Below are positions 1-13,432 of a stretch of DNA of 64,000 nt, piece after piece. Under the pieces are notes generated by a model. It was not told where the DNA came from and made no database searches. It was given only the letters and a program-made list of their open reading frames with translations. How positions within the stretch are numbered: position 1 is the stretch's first letter; the number at the start of each line of letters is the position of its first letter. Source of the DNA: Harmonia axyridis. Lineage: Eukaryota; Arthropoda; Insecta; Coleoptera; Coccinellidae. The stretch lies in the NCBI RefSeq assembly GCF_914767665.1, contig NC_059502.1:40101812-40165811 (forward strand). Direction: 5' to 3'. Both the position numbers and the translations under genes were made by a program.

Positions 1-533
1 ATCAATAGATCTTCAAATACTGTTCCCAGTTTTCTGTATTCTTCGATACTGTTTTGAAATTCTTTCACGAATTTTATAGGACAGTCATAATCACGAAAAT
101 GCAACTTATTATAGTTTTCTTCAATAACAATAAATTCTTGAAGTTTTTGACCAGAAAACATTTCTAGGATCTGCTTATATTTTCTATTAGCAGATTTTAC
201 TTTTCAACAGACTATTTGCAATCCCCTTAGATAGTGTTGATATTAAATATTGCATTGCTTGAGCATCATGAAGAACTCTATTACCAAAAGGCATATTGTA
301 GGACAAACTTCCTTATTCTTCAGTTAGGAAATCTAGTAGATTCAATGAACGAACTCCCAGTTAAAGTCTAACCCTCCATTGGCAAGAGTTTAATTTACTT
401 GCTGTTTTATTAAAGTAGCCAAATCCATATTATTCACTTCCTCTTTATGGTGTGGAGATGCAATCATCCAATCAAGGTCTTCAATTTGAGCTTCTGTATT
501 GCTGGGAACGTCATATACTTGGTTGTTGTCCAT
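1..533 (-). pseudogene. Copia-like gag remnant, degenerate
   Basis: Reading the minus strand from an ATG at 533, an open frame begins MDNNQVYDVPSNTEAQ and stops at TAA 392-390. The same frame then gives TLANGGLDFNWEFVH before further stops. Nearer the window edge (about 220-1) the text KYKQILEMFSGQKL followed by FVKEFQNSIEEYRKLG and TVFEDLL resembles the helical part of Copia (UBN2-type) Gag, the particle-forming protein of that LTR retrotransposon class. A primer-binding-like site 80 nt upstream (613-623) supports a retrotransposon leader. Several stops make it non-functional. It runs off the window edge, so protease and RT cannot be seen. The Copia assignment rests on weak Gag similarity plus the primer-binding site, and another LTR class is possible. 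Confidence 0.4.
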
Positions 534-612
534 TTTATTATATGGGATTTATTTCAATTATTTCACAATGATATCGACAAAAAGACTGTTATCAAAAATT
601 AAGAGTTATTCG

Positions 613-623
613 CTCTGCTACCA
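613..623 (-). other. Putative primer-binding site, initiator-Met tRNA type
   Basis: The minus strand reads TGGTAGCAGAG, an 11-nt match to the complement of the 3' end of animal initiator tRNA-Met (ends CTCTGCTACCA). Copia elements commonly prime from this tRNA. It lies 80 nt upstream of the gag-like ATG, the expected place. An 11-nt match alone could be chance. Confidence 0.5.
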
Positions 624-959
624 ACTTAGATATTTCGTATTCAACACCATTAACTATACTTCCTTTTTAACAAGATTTTTCGAAAAACACGTGAGTTACA
701 TCCACCACTTTCAGTCATCGACTCTAGTATGGAAACATCACGTAACGGCCGTCAACCGATCCTTTACCTCCCTTGACCACTAGATGGACTAATTTTCCTC
801 TATAGGAGTATGTCTATAGGCCGCTAGAAGGACTCATCGTCCTTCATACGCTAGTTCGTCTATTCACCGCTAGAAGGACCAATTGTCCTCTATAATCTAG
901 TTCATCTAGCTGCCGCTAGATGGACTAATCGATTTGATTTGTTGTAGGCATGTTTAAAA
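624..959. other. Putative LTR region of the Copia-like element
   Basis: If 613-623 is the primer-binding site of a minus-strand element, the LTR should occupy this side. No clean TG...CA boundary is visible. The stretch contains the 46-bp minisatellite at 777-935 and otherwise no gene I can support. Confidence 0.25.
777..935. repeat. 46-bp minisatellite, about 3.5 copies
   Basis: The block starting CCGCTAGAAGGAC (variants CCACTAGATGGAC, CCGCTAGATGGAC) recurs at 777, 821, 867 and 913, spacings 44, 46 and 46 bp. Each unit continues with a variant of TCCTCTATA and CTAGTTC. It sits inside the candidate LTR. Confidence 0.75.
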
Positions 960-2637
960 AAAAATTACACAGGGTGAACTCTAACAGAGATCACAGTCCT
1001 TGAACAGAGAGTTGTGCCAATTTTCATTTCTGTGGTTGCATCACAACCATAGAAGAAAATTACTCGATATTCACACAAAATGACTCAAATCTCCCCCCGA
1101 GTACTCTTCCGATTGTAATGAAACTTTGCAATGAGGATCACATTCCCTGAACGGAGAGTTGTACCAAATTTCATTTCTGTGGTTGCCTCACAACAATAGA
1201 AAAAATTACTCGATATTGACACAAGATGACCTGAATCTCCGCGAGTGCTCATCCGATTGTGATGAAACTCTGCACTTGAGATCACAGTCCTTGAACGGAG
1301 AGTTGTGCCAAATTTCATTTCTGTGGTTGCATCACAACCAGAGAAAAAAATTACTCGATTTCGAAACAAAACGGGCTGAATCTCCGCAAGCACACATCCG
1401 ATTGTGATGAAACTTTGCACTAGAGATCACAGTCCTTGAACAGAGAGTTGTGCAAAACTTCATTTCTGTGGTTGCATCACCGCCAAAGAAAAAAATTACT
1501 CGATTTCGAAACAAAACGGGCTGAATCTCCGCAAGTACACATCCGATTGTGATGAAACTTCGCACTAGAGATCACAGTCTTTGAACAGAGAGTTGTGCCA
1601 AATTTCATTTCTGTGGTTGCATCACAACCAAAGAAAAAAATTACTCGATTTCGAAACAAAACGGACTTAATCTCCGCAAGTACACATCCGATTGTGATAA
1701 AACTTTGCACTAGAAATCACAGTTCTTGAACATAGAGTTGTGCCAAATTTCATTTCTGTGGTTGCCTCACATCCATAGAAAAAAATTACTCGATATTGAC
1801 ACAAAATGACCTGAATCTCCGCGAGTGCTCATCCGATTGTGATGAAAGTTTGCACTTGAGATCACAGTCCTTGAACGGAGAGTTGTGCAAAACTTCATTT
1901 CTGTGGTTGCATCACAACCAAAGAAAAAAATTACTTACCTACTTAATCTCAGCAAGAACACATCCGATTGTGATGAAACTTTGCGCTAGAGATCACAGTC
2001 CTTGAGCAAAGAGTTGTGCCAAATTTCATTTCTGTGGTTGCATCACAACCAAAGAAAAAAATTACTCGATTTCGAAACAAAACGGACTTAATCTCCGCAA
2101 GTACACATCCGATTGTGATAAAACTTTGCACTAGAAATCACAGTTCTTGAACATAGAGTTGTGCCAAATTTCATTTCTGTGGTTGCCTCACATCCATAGA
2201 AAAAAATTACTCGATATTGACACAAAATGACCTGAATCTCCGCGAGTGCTCATCCGATTGTGATGAAAGTTTGCACTTGAGATCACAGTCCTTGAACGGA
2301 GAGTTGTGCAAAACTTCATTTCTGTGGTTGCATCACAACCAAAGAAAAAAATTACTTACCTACTTAATCTCAGCAAGAACACATCCGATTGTGATGAAAC
2401 TTTGCGCTAGAGATCACAGTCCTTGAGCAAAGAGTTGTGCCAAATTTCATTTATGTGGTTGCATCACAACCAAAGAAAAAAATTACTCGATTTCGAAGCA
2501 AAATGGCCTGAATCTCCGCAAGTACACATCCGATTGTGATGAAACTTTGCGCTAGAGATCACAGTCCTTGAACAGAGAGTTGTGCCAAATTTCATTTCTG
2601 TAGTTGCATCACAACCATAGGAAAAAATTACTCGATA
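960..2637. repeat. 145-bp satellite, block A
   Basis: GATCACAGTCC-type starts occur at 989, 1136, 1280, 1425 and 1570, so the monomer is ~145 bp. Each monomer carries a short dyad GGTTG-CATCA-CAACC followed by an A-rich run and ACTCGATATT. The monomer at 1796-2005 recurs almost unchanged at 2217-2426, a 421-bp higher-order unit made of three monomers of which one is shortened. Short minus-strand open frames repeat through the block only because the monomers repeat. The array ends where a LINE tail begins at 2638. Confidence 0.9.
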
Positions 2638-4600
2638 TTTATTTATTTATTTATTTAAGACAAATAGGAATACAAACAGGTAAAACCCAATACAGCATTC
2701 ACAGTTGGACAATTAATATATCATACAAGATATTGAAATAATGAAAACAAAATTCAAGCTATGCTATGAACTATAAACTGAAAATTAAACATAACATTAT
2801 CTGAAAATGATCAGCATTCTGAAAAAAGGAAGGGCAACTTTAATTTCCAAATTCTCTTCAATTCATGGAGTTGAACATTGGAAATATCAACATCACATGA
2901 AAAAGAATTAAATGTTGACAGCATTCTACACAGTGGCGAATTTTGGGTTATATTAATTCTACGGAATGGAACCGGGAATAAAGCACGGGATCTTAGTCTT
3001 CTCTCCGGTACTATAAAATCGATAGATTCGAGAATTTCTGGGACATAAAGTATATTATTTACTAATTTGAAAAGCAGACACATATCATTAAGTCTTCTAC
3101 GATTCTCCAAGCTTAATATTTTAAAACTTCGTTGAATTTCGGTGTAGTCATGATCAATAATCTGAATTTTACTTCTGAAAGTCAAGAACCTCAAGAATTT
3201 ATGTTGTACACTTTTTAATTTACTAATATAACATCTATACTGTGGATTCCACATTGACGTTGCAAAATTAAGCCCACTGAATACAAATGAATAGTAAAGA
3301 GTCAACAATGTTTCATTTTTCTTGAACAATTTTCCATGCCTGAGAACAAACCCGAGCATCTTATTCGATGACTCAATAACTCCGTTGATATGCACGTCAA
3401 ATGTTAACTTCGAGTCCAGTAATACCCCCAGATCTCTCACAGCATCTTCCTGCTTTATAATCACCTGATTGATAGTATAATCAAATGCAAATGTGTTGAC
3501 TTCCTAGTGAAAGATATTTTGAGGCACTTGTCAAAATTCAAAAAGAGGAAATTTACAGAGCAGTACTCATAAAACCTGTCCAAATCCTCCTGAAGCTTTA
3601 TGCAGTCTTCGTAACTACTTATCCTCAGAAATATTTTAAGATCATCAGCGTACACCAAGAACTTAGCAAAATGAAAGCAGCAGGATATATTGTTTCAATA
3701 AATAATGAAGAACAAGGGCCTCAGATGAGATCCCTGAGGAACACCGGATCCATTATGAAAAATGCCTGAATACTGTCCATTCACGCATACAAATTGGGAT
3801 CTATGTAGAAGATAGGACTGTATCCACCTCAACAAGCTCCCACATATACCCACCTCCGCAAGTCTTCGCAATAAAACAGCATGATTTATTTTGTCAAAAG
3901 CCTTTTTAAAATCTGTATAAACAGTATCAACCTGAGAATGGCTTTCAAAGCCTTCATGAAGATTTTCTAGGAAATTCAATAAATTTGTTTGCAGATTTCG
4001 ACCCTTGACAAACCCATGCTGATTTTCTATTATTATGTATTTTACATGATTAGAAACGAAATCGTATATCAGTGACTCGAAGAGTTTAGAAATAGCCGAG
4101 AGTATGGATATGGGGCGATAGTTCTTGATGAAATTTTTTGCGCCACCTTTGTGAACAGGGACTATCTTCGAGAGTTTCCATCTATGGGTAAAAATCCCCG
4201 AATGTAAAGATGAGTTAAAAATTATAGTGAGCGGTTTCAATATGTTTATTCTACATTTTATCAGAATAAGTGGTGGAATATCATCTGGGCCGGGACCCTT
4301 ATCAGGATTTAGAGCATTTAAAGCCTTTTCTACTGCTATCTCATTCAAAGTGATTTCAGACAAGTACATACTGTTATGAAGATTCTGTATTTCATTAAGA
4401 TTATCGTGGTTTTTCGTAGACGACTCGAAAGCACCGCTGAAAAACTGAGTAAAGAGATTGGCTATATCCTCAGATGAGAAAGCCTCAACATTATCACTTT
4501 TCATCTGTGAGGGAAATTTGCCATGTTTTTTCTTATGGGATATGAACTTGAAAAACTCTGTAGGATCTTGTGAAAGTCTTTGGTCAATCTGGTCTAAATA
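2638..4600 (-). mobile_element. LINE fragment, 5' truncated, (TAAA)n tail
   Basis: A minus-strand non-LTR retrotransposon fragment whose 3' end (low coordinate) carries a TAAA microsatellite tail abutting satellite block A. It contains reverse transcriptase and C-terminal sequence but no endonuclease. At its 5' side (about 4600) it stops at a TAA run that is the tail of another LINE end. Confidence 0.85.
2811..4600 (-). pseudogene. LINE reverse transcriptase, broken
   Basis: The minus-strand protein reads KGPGPDDIPP, then NYRPISILSAISKLFE, QHGFVKGRN, a motif A of TDFKKAFDKINH, motif B SGVPQGSHLRP and motif C VYADDLKIF, all in RT order, followed by a LINE C-terminal region ending LPFLFSEC. 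There is an in-frame stop at about 3695, between motifs B and C, and a frameshift near 3464, so no continuous protein is made. The YADD catalytic pair is still present. The text fits the CR1/Jockey group; the exact clade is not resolved. Open reading upstream of 4600 belongs to a neighbouring TAA repeat, not to this protein. Confidence 0.85.
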
Positions 4601-4745
4601 GTTATAATAATAATAATAATAATAAATCTTTATTATACCCAATAGGAGAGTTCCCAATTAGAGGGTACAAATGAATAAGTATTTCATAAATAAGAAAGAG
4701 ACATCCCAAATCAAAACTCAAAATTTTCTACAAATATAAAAATTA
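4601..4745 (-). mobile_element. Short LINE 3' end, (TAA)n tail
   Basis: Plus-strand text runs (TAA)n, then TCTTTATTATACCCAAT and GTACAAATGAATAAG. Other LINE 3' ends in the window (23217, 33537) share the layout (TAA)n, then CTTTATT or a variant, then a GTACA-type stretch. I read it as the last ~145 bp of a minus-strand LINE joined to, or inserted beside, the older LINE. Confidence 0.45.
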
Positions 4746-4891
4746 AGAGAGAATGGTACCACGTGCGTTCGGGCGCATCTGTCAAAGTTTACCTATTCAG
4801 CTCCCCCCAGCCCCTCTCAGAAGCCCTCACTTTTCAGGATGAGTGGAGCAATCTCAAACATGGGCATTAATGACTAATATTCATTTCAAGT

Positions 4892-5760
4892 CAGTTGTTA
4901 TATCGTATTGATCAACATGCTGAATATAACGATTCATTTATATTGAAGGCAAAAAAAAAGTCCTAAAATTTTCAAAAATTCTTATTTTCACAAACTGCCT
5001 ACGTACAAAAAACAGTTGTTATATCACGATATCGCATTGATTCTCCATGTTCAGGATTACGATCCATCAATTTTGAAGGCATAAAAAGGACTGGAATTTG
5101 AAAAAAAAGCCTATTTTCAAATATTTACTACGTACAAAAATCAGTTGTTATATAGCAATATCGCATTGATTTTCCATGCTCAGGATTACGATTCATTAAT
5201 TTTGAAGGCAAAAAAAATAACTTACATTTTTAGAAATTCTTATTTTAAGAAATTGCTTACATACAAAAATCAGTTGTTATATCGCGATATCGCATTGATT
5301 CTCCATGTTCAGGATTACGATCCATCAATTTTGAAGGCAAAAAAATAACTCACATTTTTAGAAATTCTTATTTTAAGAAATTGCTCACGTACAAAAATCA
5401 GTTGTTATATCGCGATATCGCTTTGATTTTCCATACTCATCCATTAATTTTTAAGGCAAAAAAAGAATTAACATTTTCAAAGATTCTTATTTCCAGAAAT
5501 TCACTATGTATAAAAATCAGTTGTTATATAGCAATATCGCATTGATTTTAATATTCAGGACGCTCAGGATTACGATTAATTTTTTGAAGGCAAAAAAAGG
5601 AATGGAATTATAAAAAATTCTCATTCTCAGAAATTGGCTACATACAAAAATCAGTTCTTATATCAAAATCTCGCATTAATTCTCAATGCTCAGGATTACG
5701 ATCCAACAATTTTGAAGAGAAAAAAAAGACTCTAATCTCATTGGCAGAAATTGACTATGC
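4892..5760. repeat. ~128-bp tandem repeat, about 7 copies
   Basis: Unit starts CAGTTGTTATAT at 4892, 5013, 5142, 5271, 5399 and 5518, with a variant at 5652 (spacings 119-134). Each unit then has an ATATCGCGATATCGC-type palindromic stretch, TTGATT, CAGGATTACGAT and TTTTGAAGGCAAAAAA. Copies are diverged. No coding capacity. Confidence 0.85.
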
Positions 5761-6299
5761 CGAATCAAGAAATTTCTAAACAATAATAACATCTTAGTAC
5801 TGAACTTCAATATTCCCCTATAATTATCAACCAGTTCAACGTCGGTCTGTTCATCCCTTCAAGCGTTCGAAAAGGAACGAACTGGAAGCTGGAAATCTTT
5901 CTATTCACCTAATACTGTTTACGACTCTAACTGAGAACTGATTCATAACGCAGCAACGTTGCCGGAATTATCAGATTGTAGGTAGTATTGAAGAATCTGG
6001 TGATTCGTTGTGAATTTATACAGTAGGGGCAGCACTATACGACTGTCGATTATTCTTTTTTATTTCGAAGTGATTTCAGCCCTTTTGAAATGTTTTTCTG
6101 TAGTTTTTTTTTTACGAATAATTTTAAAATGAATCAGTGATAAGCCCTTTATCCATATCATCAATTCATTTGCGAAAAACGAAAAGTTACCAACTTTTTT
6201 TTTTGTTTTTTCATTCGCAAATTAAAAATAGCCAATCCCTTCCTTTCATTTCAGATCATTGTTTGAAGAAATTATCAGAAAACCCCATACAAATCGGTG
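5761..6299. other. No recognised feature
   Basis: AT-rich sequence with homopolymer T runs near 6105-6115 and 6197-6215. I see no gene, RNA or repeat family here. The distal part may be 3' untranslated sequence of the LINE that begins at about 6300. Confidence 0.4.
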
Positions 6300-7860
6300 A
6301 TCTGCAAGAATAGTTTTTCCCCTTTAAGTTTTGAACTGAGCAGTCAAGTGGTAGCATTCCCTCTTAACTACAATACTATAACTATAAAAACACATCAAAA
6401 CTTTATTAGCACTTTCACAAAATCGATACACAGGGGCTCGTCGAATAATGTTGGTCCGAGGGGTAGGCAGGCCAAACGCCAGCGGATGTCTGGTTACCAC
6501 TCTCGGCACCAGGATGTTGACTCGGGAAAGCAGGAAAGGGCAGTCTATTCTTCCGCTAAGGAGCTTCTGTGCGAATCTTGCGCACTGTATGGTCTGACGT
6601 GTAAGGAAACTTGAAATTCCCATTTCCTCCATGATACCCGAAAGATCAGCACCACGCTCAGGATACCTCCCCGTCCTCCTGAACATGATATACTTAAGAA
6701 ATTTCCTCTGGATTCGCTCAACCGGAGTGAGATGAGTTGCATATATTGGAAACCATATCAAATTAGCATATTCCAACTTACTAACAACAAGCGAGAAGTA
6801 AACGCTTCTAAGAGCAGACAAATCATCAAACTCCCTAAAGCTTCTGAAGAGGAATCCCAATGACCTACAAGAAGAGGCACATATCTCTTCAATGTGTGGG
6901 ACAAAACTCAAATCGCTGTCAAATAGGACTCCCAGGTCACGAAAGCATCTTCCAGTAGCAATCAGGTGGTCTCCAATATGATAATTAAAAGTGAGCGACT
7001 GCATTTTTCTCGTGTAAGTAACTTTAAAGCACTTTTTCAAATTCAAAATAATCCCATTCCGCAAGCACCATCCATGGACAAACTCCAGACTAGATTGAAG
7101 ACGCAAAACATCAACAGTTCGATATATTCTCAAATAAAGCTTCAAATCATCCGCATAGGCCAAAGCCCTGCAATTAAGAGAGCACAGAAGATCGTTTATG
7201 AAGATGACAAACAATAATGGACCTAGATTAGATCCTTGAGGAACGTCAGTTTTGAGCTCATACTCATAAGATTTGAAGCCATAATAAAATACGTAATTCA
7301 TCCTCTCCTTCAGATAAGAACGCATTAGAAACAGAAAAGAAGGAGCTAAGCCAAATGATCCAAGTTTTCTCAAAAGCAATACTTGATCTATAGTATCAAA
7401 AGCACGTGAAAAATCTGTATAGATGACATCTATCTGACCTCCGTCATCAAGAGACTCAGCAAGATCTTGCGAGAATGTGGCCAAGTTAGTTACTGTTGAC
7501 CTACCTCGTATGAAACCATGCTGCCTTGAGGACAAATGTGGCTTGACATGATGGTAAATACATGAATATTAGATCTCCTCGTAAACCTTGGTGAAATTTG
7601 GCAGCACAGAAATAGGTCGGTAGTTTTCCACAAGAGATGAATCACCTTTTTTAAATATCGGAATAATCCGAGCTGTCTTCCATCTATTGGGAAGAGTAGA
7701 GGTACGAAGGCTCATGGATATAATTAGTTGCAGGGGCCTGGCAAGTGCTGAGCTGCACCCTCGCAGGAGTAGCGAGGGGATCTGATCATCACCAAACGTC
7801 AGCTTATTAGGAAATTTACTCATTATATTCCTGATTTCATCCGACAGATGGAATAATAAT
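6300..7860 (-). pseudogene. LINE reverse transcriptase fragment
   Basis: Minus-strand RT: FGDDQIPSLLL, WKTARIIPIFKKGD, NYRPISVLP, HGFIRGRSTVTN, motif A TDFSRAFDTID, motif B DVPQGSNLGPLL, motif C AYADDLKLYL, then thumb and LINE C-terminus to about 6324. The pieces at 7823-7569 and 7535-6324 are in one frame, separated by a nonsense codon at about 7569. Reading upstream continues into RLLFHLSDEIRNI to about 7860, where the fragment ends. Endonuclease and ORF1 are missing. Jockey/CR1-like; it no longer encodes a full protein. Confidence 0.85.
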
Positions 7861-7901
7861 CGGCGGGAGCTGAGTCAGAATGTTGGTGTCACTATTATTA
7901 A

Positions 7902-7995
7902 ATATATATATATATATTTTGTTTTTCTTCACCATTCTAGGGTTAGGCCATTGAGAGTGCCGGGTAAGTTTTACCAAGGCATTTCTCAGTTGCTC

Positions 7996-8069
<74 letters not shown>

Positions 8070-8110
8070 GAACAACTGAGAAATGCCTTGGTAAAACTAA
8101 TAAAACTAAT
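7902..8110. repeat. (TA)n tract at the centre of an inverted repeat
   Basis: A (TA)n tract at 7997-8068 is flanked on the left by TTTTACCAAGGCATTTCTC and on the right by its near-perfect reverse complement (about 33 bp per arm, 7963-7996 and 8069-8101). A second short TA run lies at 7902-7917. The flanks look like two diverging copies of a LINE 3' region. Confidence 0.8.
7918..7995 (-). mobile_element. LINE 3' end fragment (R4-like family, copy 1)
   Basis: On the minus strand the fragment ends CTAACCCTAGAATGGTGAAG, then an A-rich stretch and (TA)n. The ending matches copy 2 (CCAACCCTATATGGTGAAG at about 8242-8262), so both are 3' ends of the same family. Too short to contain coding sequence that I can assign. 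Confidence 0.5.
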
Positions 8111-8210
8111 AAAGAGTTCATCTTTTTATTTATTCCTCCAAACATTGAGTCGATAAACCCTTATCTCATTCCTCTAAATATTCCTGAGACTCTTAACTTC
8201 ACTTATAATA

Positions 8211-8241
<31 letters not shown>

Positions 8242-8453
8242 CCTCTTCACCATATAGGGTTGGACTTTTCGCTGCTGGGCAGATTCTGCCAAAGCAGGTC
8301 AGAGGGATGTCAGGAACTTCCTCACCAGTCTTGTGTTCGCGAGGATAACTTCTTTTTGGGCTGCGCTGATGACCTCCTCGTCCAATTCCAGTCTCTGTGT
8401 ATTCTCAACCAGATGTTTCTCGACCAATCCATTTGTTGACATGACCAGAGGCA

Positions 8454-8456
<3 letters not shown>
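8242..8456 (-). pseudogene. LINE C-terminal tail, R4/Dong-like (copy 2)
   Basis: The minus strand translates as LPLVMSTNGLVEKHLVEN and then AQKEVILANTRLVRKFL before a stop, followed by ~60 bp of 3' UTR, ~16 A and (TA)~9. A C-terminus of the type SxxGLV..QKxxLLxTxRxxRKfL is what I know from R4/Dong-type LINEs, which carry a restriction-like rather than an AP endonuclease. The fragment starts abruptly against another (TA)n tract at 8457. The clade call is from memory of the C-terminal motif only. Confidence 0.55.
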
Positions 8457-10248
<1,792 letters not shown>

Positions 10249-10684
10249 TAATGAAATCTGTGTTCCGGACTATTTCTGTGAGAGGGGATTGGATTCGGTT
10301 CATGGAGTCTTTCAATAATCGCATTTGTTCTGAGTTCGGTGAGAGTGAATTACTGCGACCAAGTGTGATTTAATGCTATTCTATGTTTCAATTGTCATGT
10401 GCGTGTATTCTGTGGCAAGTCTGGTTGACAACATTTTTGACAACCTCTCATTTTGTTGATTTTTCTGTTTACCTTATTTACATATGATAATTGATTTCTA
10501 CTCTTGTGCTAACGAAATATCAGATCTTTTTTCGCTAAATTTGTTGATGTTCTTGTTCATTGCTTTCTTGAGAGCTATTGATTTGTGTTCAAATAAGATC
10601 TTTACAACTCTGTATTTCGGTATGTACTATTTTTACATGTTTTGTGGTTGCCATGTTTTTGACTGTTTTCTATTGCTATTGTAG
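10249..10684 (+). other. 3' region of the Penelope-like element
   Basis: Non-coding stretch between the ORF stop and the hammerhead-like motif. A short AT-rich open frame at 10484-10684 has no recognisable content. Confidence 0.5.
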
Positions 10685-10724
10685 AGTCCTGAAGAAGGTC
10701 CCCATCGGGATCGAAACGTCGACT
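10685..10724 (+). ncRNA. Hammerhead-ribozyme-like motif of Penelope element
   Basis: Parts in order: stem I 5' strand AGTC (10685-10688), core CTGAAGA (10689-10695), one extra A, stem II GGTCCC (697-702 of this kb) with loop CATC and complementary GGGATC (707-712), core GAAA (713-716), the palindrome ACGT formed by A716-T719, C720 as the cleavage-site residue, and stem I 3' strand GACT (721-724). Penelope-like elements are known to carry hammerheads with a minimal stem III that may work as dimers. The extra A between core and stem II departs from the consensus, so self-cleavage is not assured. Confidence 0.65.
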
Positions 10725-10769
10725 AAATGAAATAAAGAAGAGTGAAATTATAACACTTATCAATTTTCC

Positions 10770-11390
<621 letters not shown>

Positions 11391-11391
<1 letters not shown>

Positions 11392-11412
11392 CGTCAAGAT
11401 TGTTTCTGTTTG

Positions 11413-11413
<1 letters not shown>
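11391..11413. repeat. Short fragment of the hairpin module
   Basis: GCGTCAAGATTGTTTCTGTT plus TGC, the outer end of one arm of the module, standing alone between two (TA)n tracts. Confidence 0.75.
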
Positions 11414-11443
<30 letters not shown>

Positions 11444-11444
<1 letters not shown>

Positions 11445-11594
11445 CAAACAGAAACAATCTTGACGCTCGCGTCCGGTTGTTTCTGCAAAATCCACAGACT
11501 GCAGATATATATATATTTTTTTTCTACTTCACACAGCAGTCTGTGGATTTTGCAGAAACAACCGGACGCGAGCGTCAAGATTGTTTCTGTTTGC
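11444..11594. repeat. Inverted ~60-nt module, hairpin copy 2
   Basis: Same two arms as at 11200-11348, but with the loop in the opposite orientation (a TA stretch, a T run, then CTACTTCACACA). Flanked by (TA)n. The opposite loop orientation means the whole unit is inverted relative to copy 1. Confidence 0.8.
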
Positions 11595-13189
11595 TATATA
11601 TATATATATATATATATATACAGGGTGAGTCTTTGACTTGTACATATATTTTAACCGTAGATTCTTGAGGTCAAAAGAAACACTTTTTTCATTTACCATT
11701 TTTTCCGATTCGGCTCGGTTGAAAAGATATGGCCATTTTAAGTTTTCATAATGAGCTATGCCGAACCTGGAAATCAGCCCACTGAAGTTTTTCCAAGCAT
11801 AAATTTATACCATTTGAACTTTGGAAATGGGTTACTATATTAGCAACACAAGCATAAACTCACTTTTTCCATTCCCTTTGGTGACCGAAGTATTATTTTC
11901 AGTATAATAAATGAGTTATAGCAATTTCGTGGGAGATAAATATGTTGATTATTTTTCTCTTGATTTCTATTTTATATTCGATAATAATAAAAAATTCAGC
12001 TTGCAACCAACCATATTAAATCTGATATTCATATCCAATCATTTATTTTCGCTTTTTCACCTCTTTTCGTAGGTACAAGAGTTAACAATTCATATAACCT
12101 TTAATTTTCATAAAGGTAAATAAACATCTGTGGACTTTTCACGTTGCCAAGTTTACAGTCACAAAACTGTATAATGACAAAAAACCTACAGAATAATAAG
12201 CTAAATCTATGTACCTATGAATACTAATCATCTCGCATCTGTAATGTTATGTTTAAAGGTTATGTTATGTTTTGTCAATAAAATTCAAGAAACCCAACAA
12301 ACGGTTGAAGTTTTGTACATTACTAGAAATTTGGGCTAATTGAGTATATTTTGTTATCTAGAGGTCAGCAAAAAAGTGGTATTCAAACCAGTGTTCAATT
12401 TGAATTCTTATTATCATGGAATCAGTGAGAAAAGTTTTAAATTTTTAGGGTAGCAAGAAGTGTAAGAACGCTTGCATTTTGGATTGAATGAACCCAGAAT
12501 ACTTTATCTAAGTACCTACACAATAACTTAGCTCGAAAATGAAAAGGCAGTTTCATGAATGGATTTATGTGGAAGATGGAATCACCTCTGTATCACACAG
12601 AGGTAATTTTGTGATGGAAAAATTCCGATTTTATCTTGTTAAAAATAACAGTAGTATGAGAAGGAATAAGTAATTTCCAGAAGGAAATGAATTTTTTTCC
12701 TTTTTCATCCTAGAAGCTTATAAGGTTCATGAATCTTCAATATTCCATTATTGATCTTGATTTTTGTATTAAAATGAAATGGTGGTATTCAATATGAATA
12801 TCCACTATTGAATATTTTGCTTCTTTCAACTCACTGAAGTTTTTTATTTATTTTCACGTTAAAACAATTTTGGCCCTCTTAAAAGTATATCAATCAAATG
12901 TTCTAGGATGAAATTATCGAATAGCAAATGGATAGAAGTATTCAATCACGTAAAAATGAAATTTTAGGATGTATTGTTATGTATCGATGAAAGCTCAGAA
13001 GACTGGAAGAAGATTATAGTAATGTTTGGCAGCAGCAGTTTTTAATGGGATTTCATATCTTGATTGGTGTTATTTTATAAGGAGCCTAGTTTGTGAAAAT
13101 TCACTTGAAAATGAGTTTCGATCAGAATTATTCAAAATAGAATATTAACTTTAATGAAATATCTTCATATTATAGGGCTGTGCCAAAGC

Positions 13190-13432
13190 TCAGTAATTTG
13201 TTATCATGAAAATATTTGAAATCCTTTTCTTCTTAGTGTTCACTAATGCCAATATTCTGTCTGAAAATTTGATACCCAATAGGTGAATCCAAAAAATGCT
13301 CTCGAGTACTTTCGATAATAAAGAAGCAATTAGTCTTTCCTTAATATTATCAATGTTATAATCAACATCTTCGAAAATTTTATTTTCCTGAAGATGGTAA
13401 AATGGTATTCGGCTAGAAAAAAGGAAGTACAA
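13190..13432 (-). other. Unassigned open frame inside mariner-related element
   Basis: An 80-codon minus-strand frame (FEDVDYNIDNIKERLIASLL, then GIKFSDRILALVNTKKKR) is also open in the inverted copy at 21484-21723. It has no ATG start and is preceded by a good 3' splice-site-like sequence (CTTCCTTTTTTCTAG). Differences between the copies are mostly amino-acid-changing, so there is no sign of constraint. I do not recognise it. Confidence 0.2.

Noticed and set aside
499..783. 94-codon plus-strand frame
   Set aside because: Antisense to the Copia-like leader and gag start, and runs over a minisatellite; no recognisable protein.
1085..2131. Series of 60-110-codon minus-strand frames with repeated text (GCDATTEMKFGTTL and variants)
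   Set aside because: They follow the 145-bp satellite monomers; 145 is not a multiple of three, each frame is simply the longest stop-free stretch in a monomer pair, and none has independent context.
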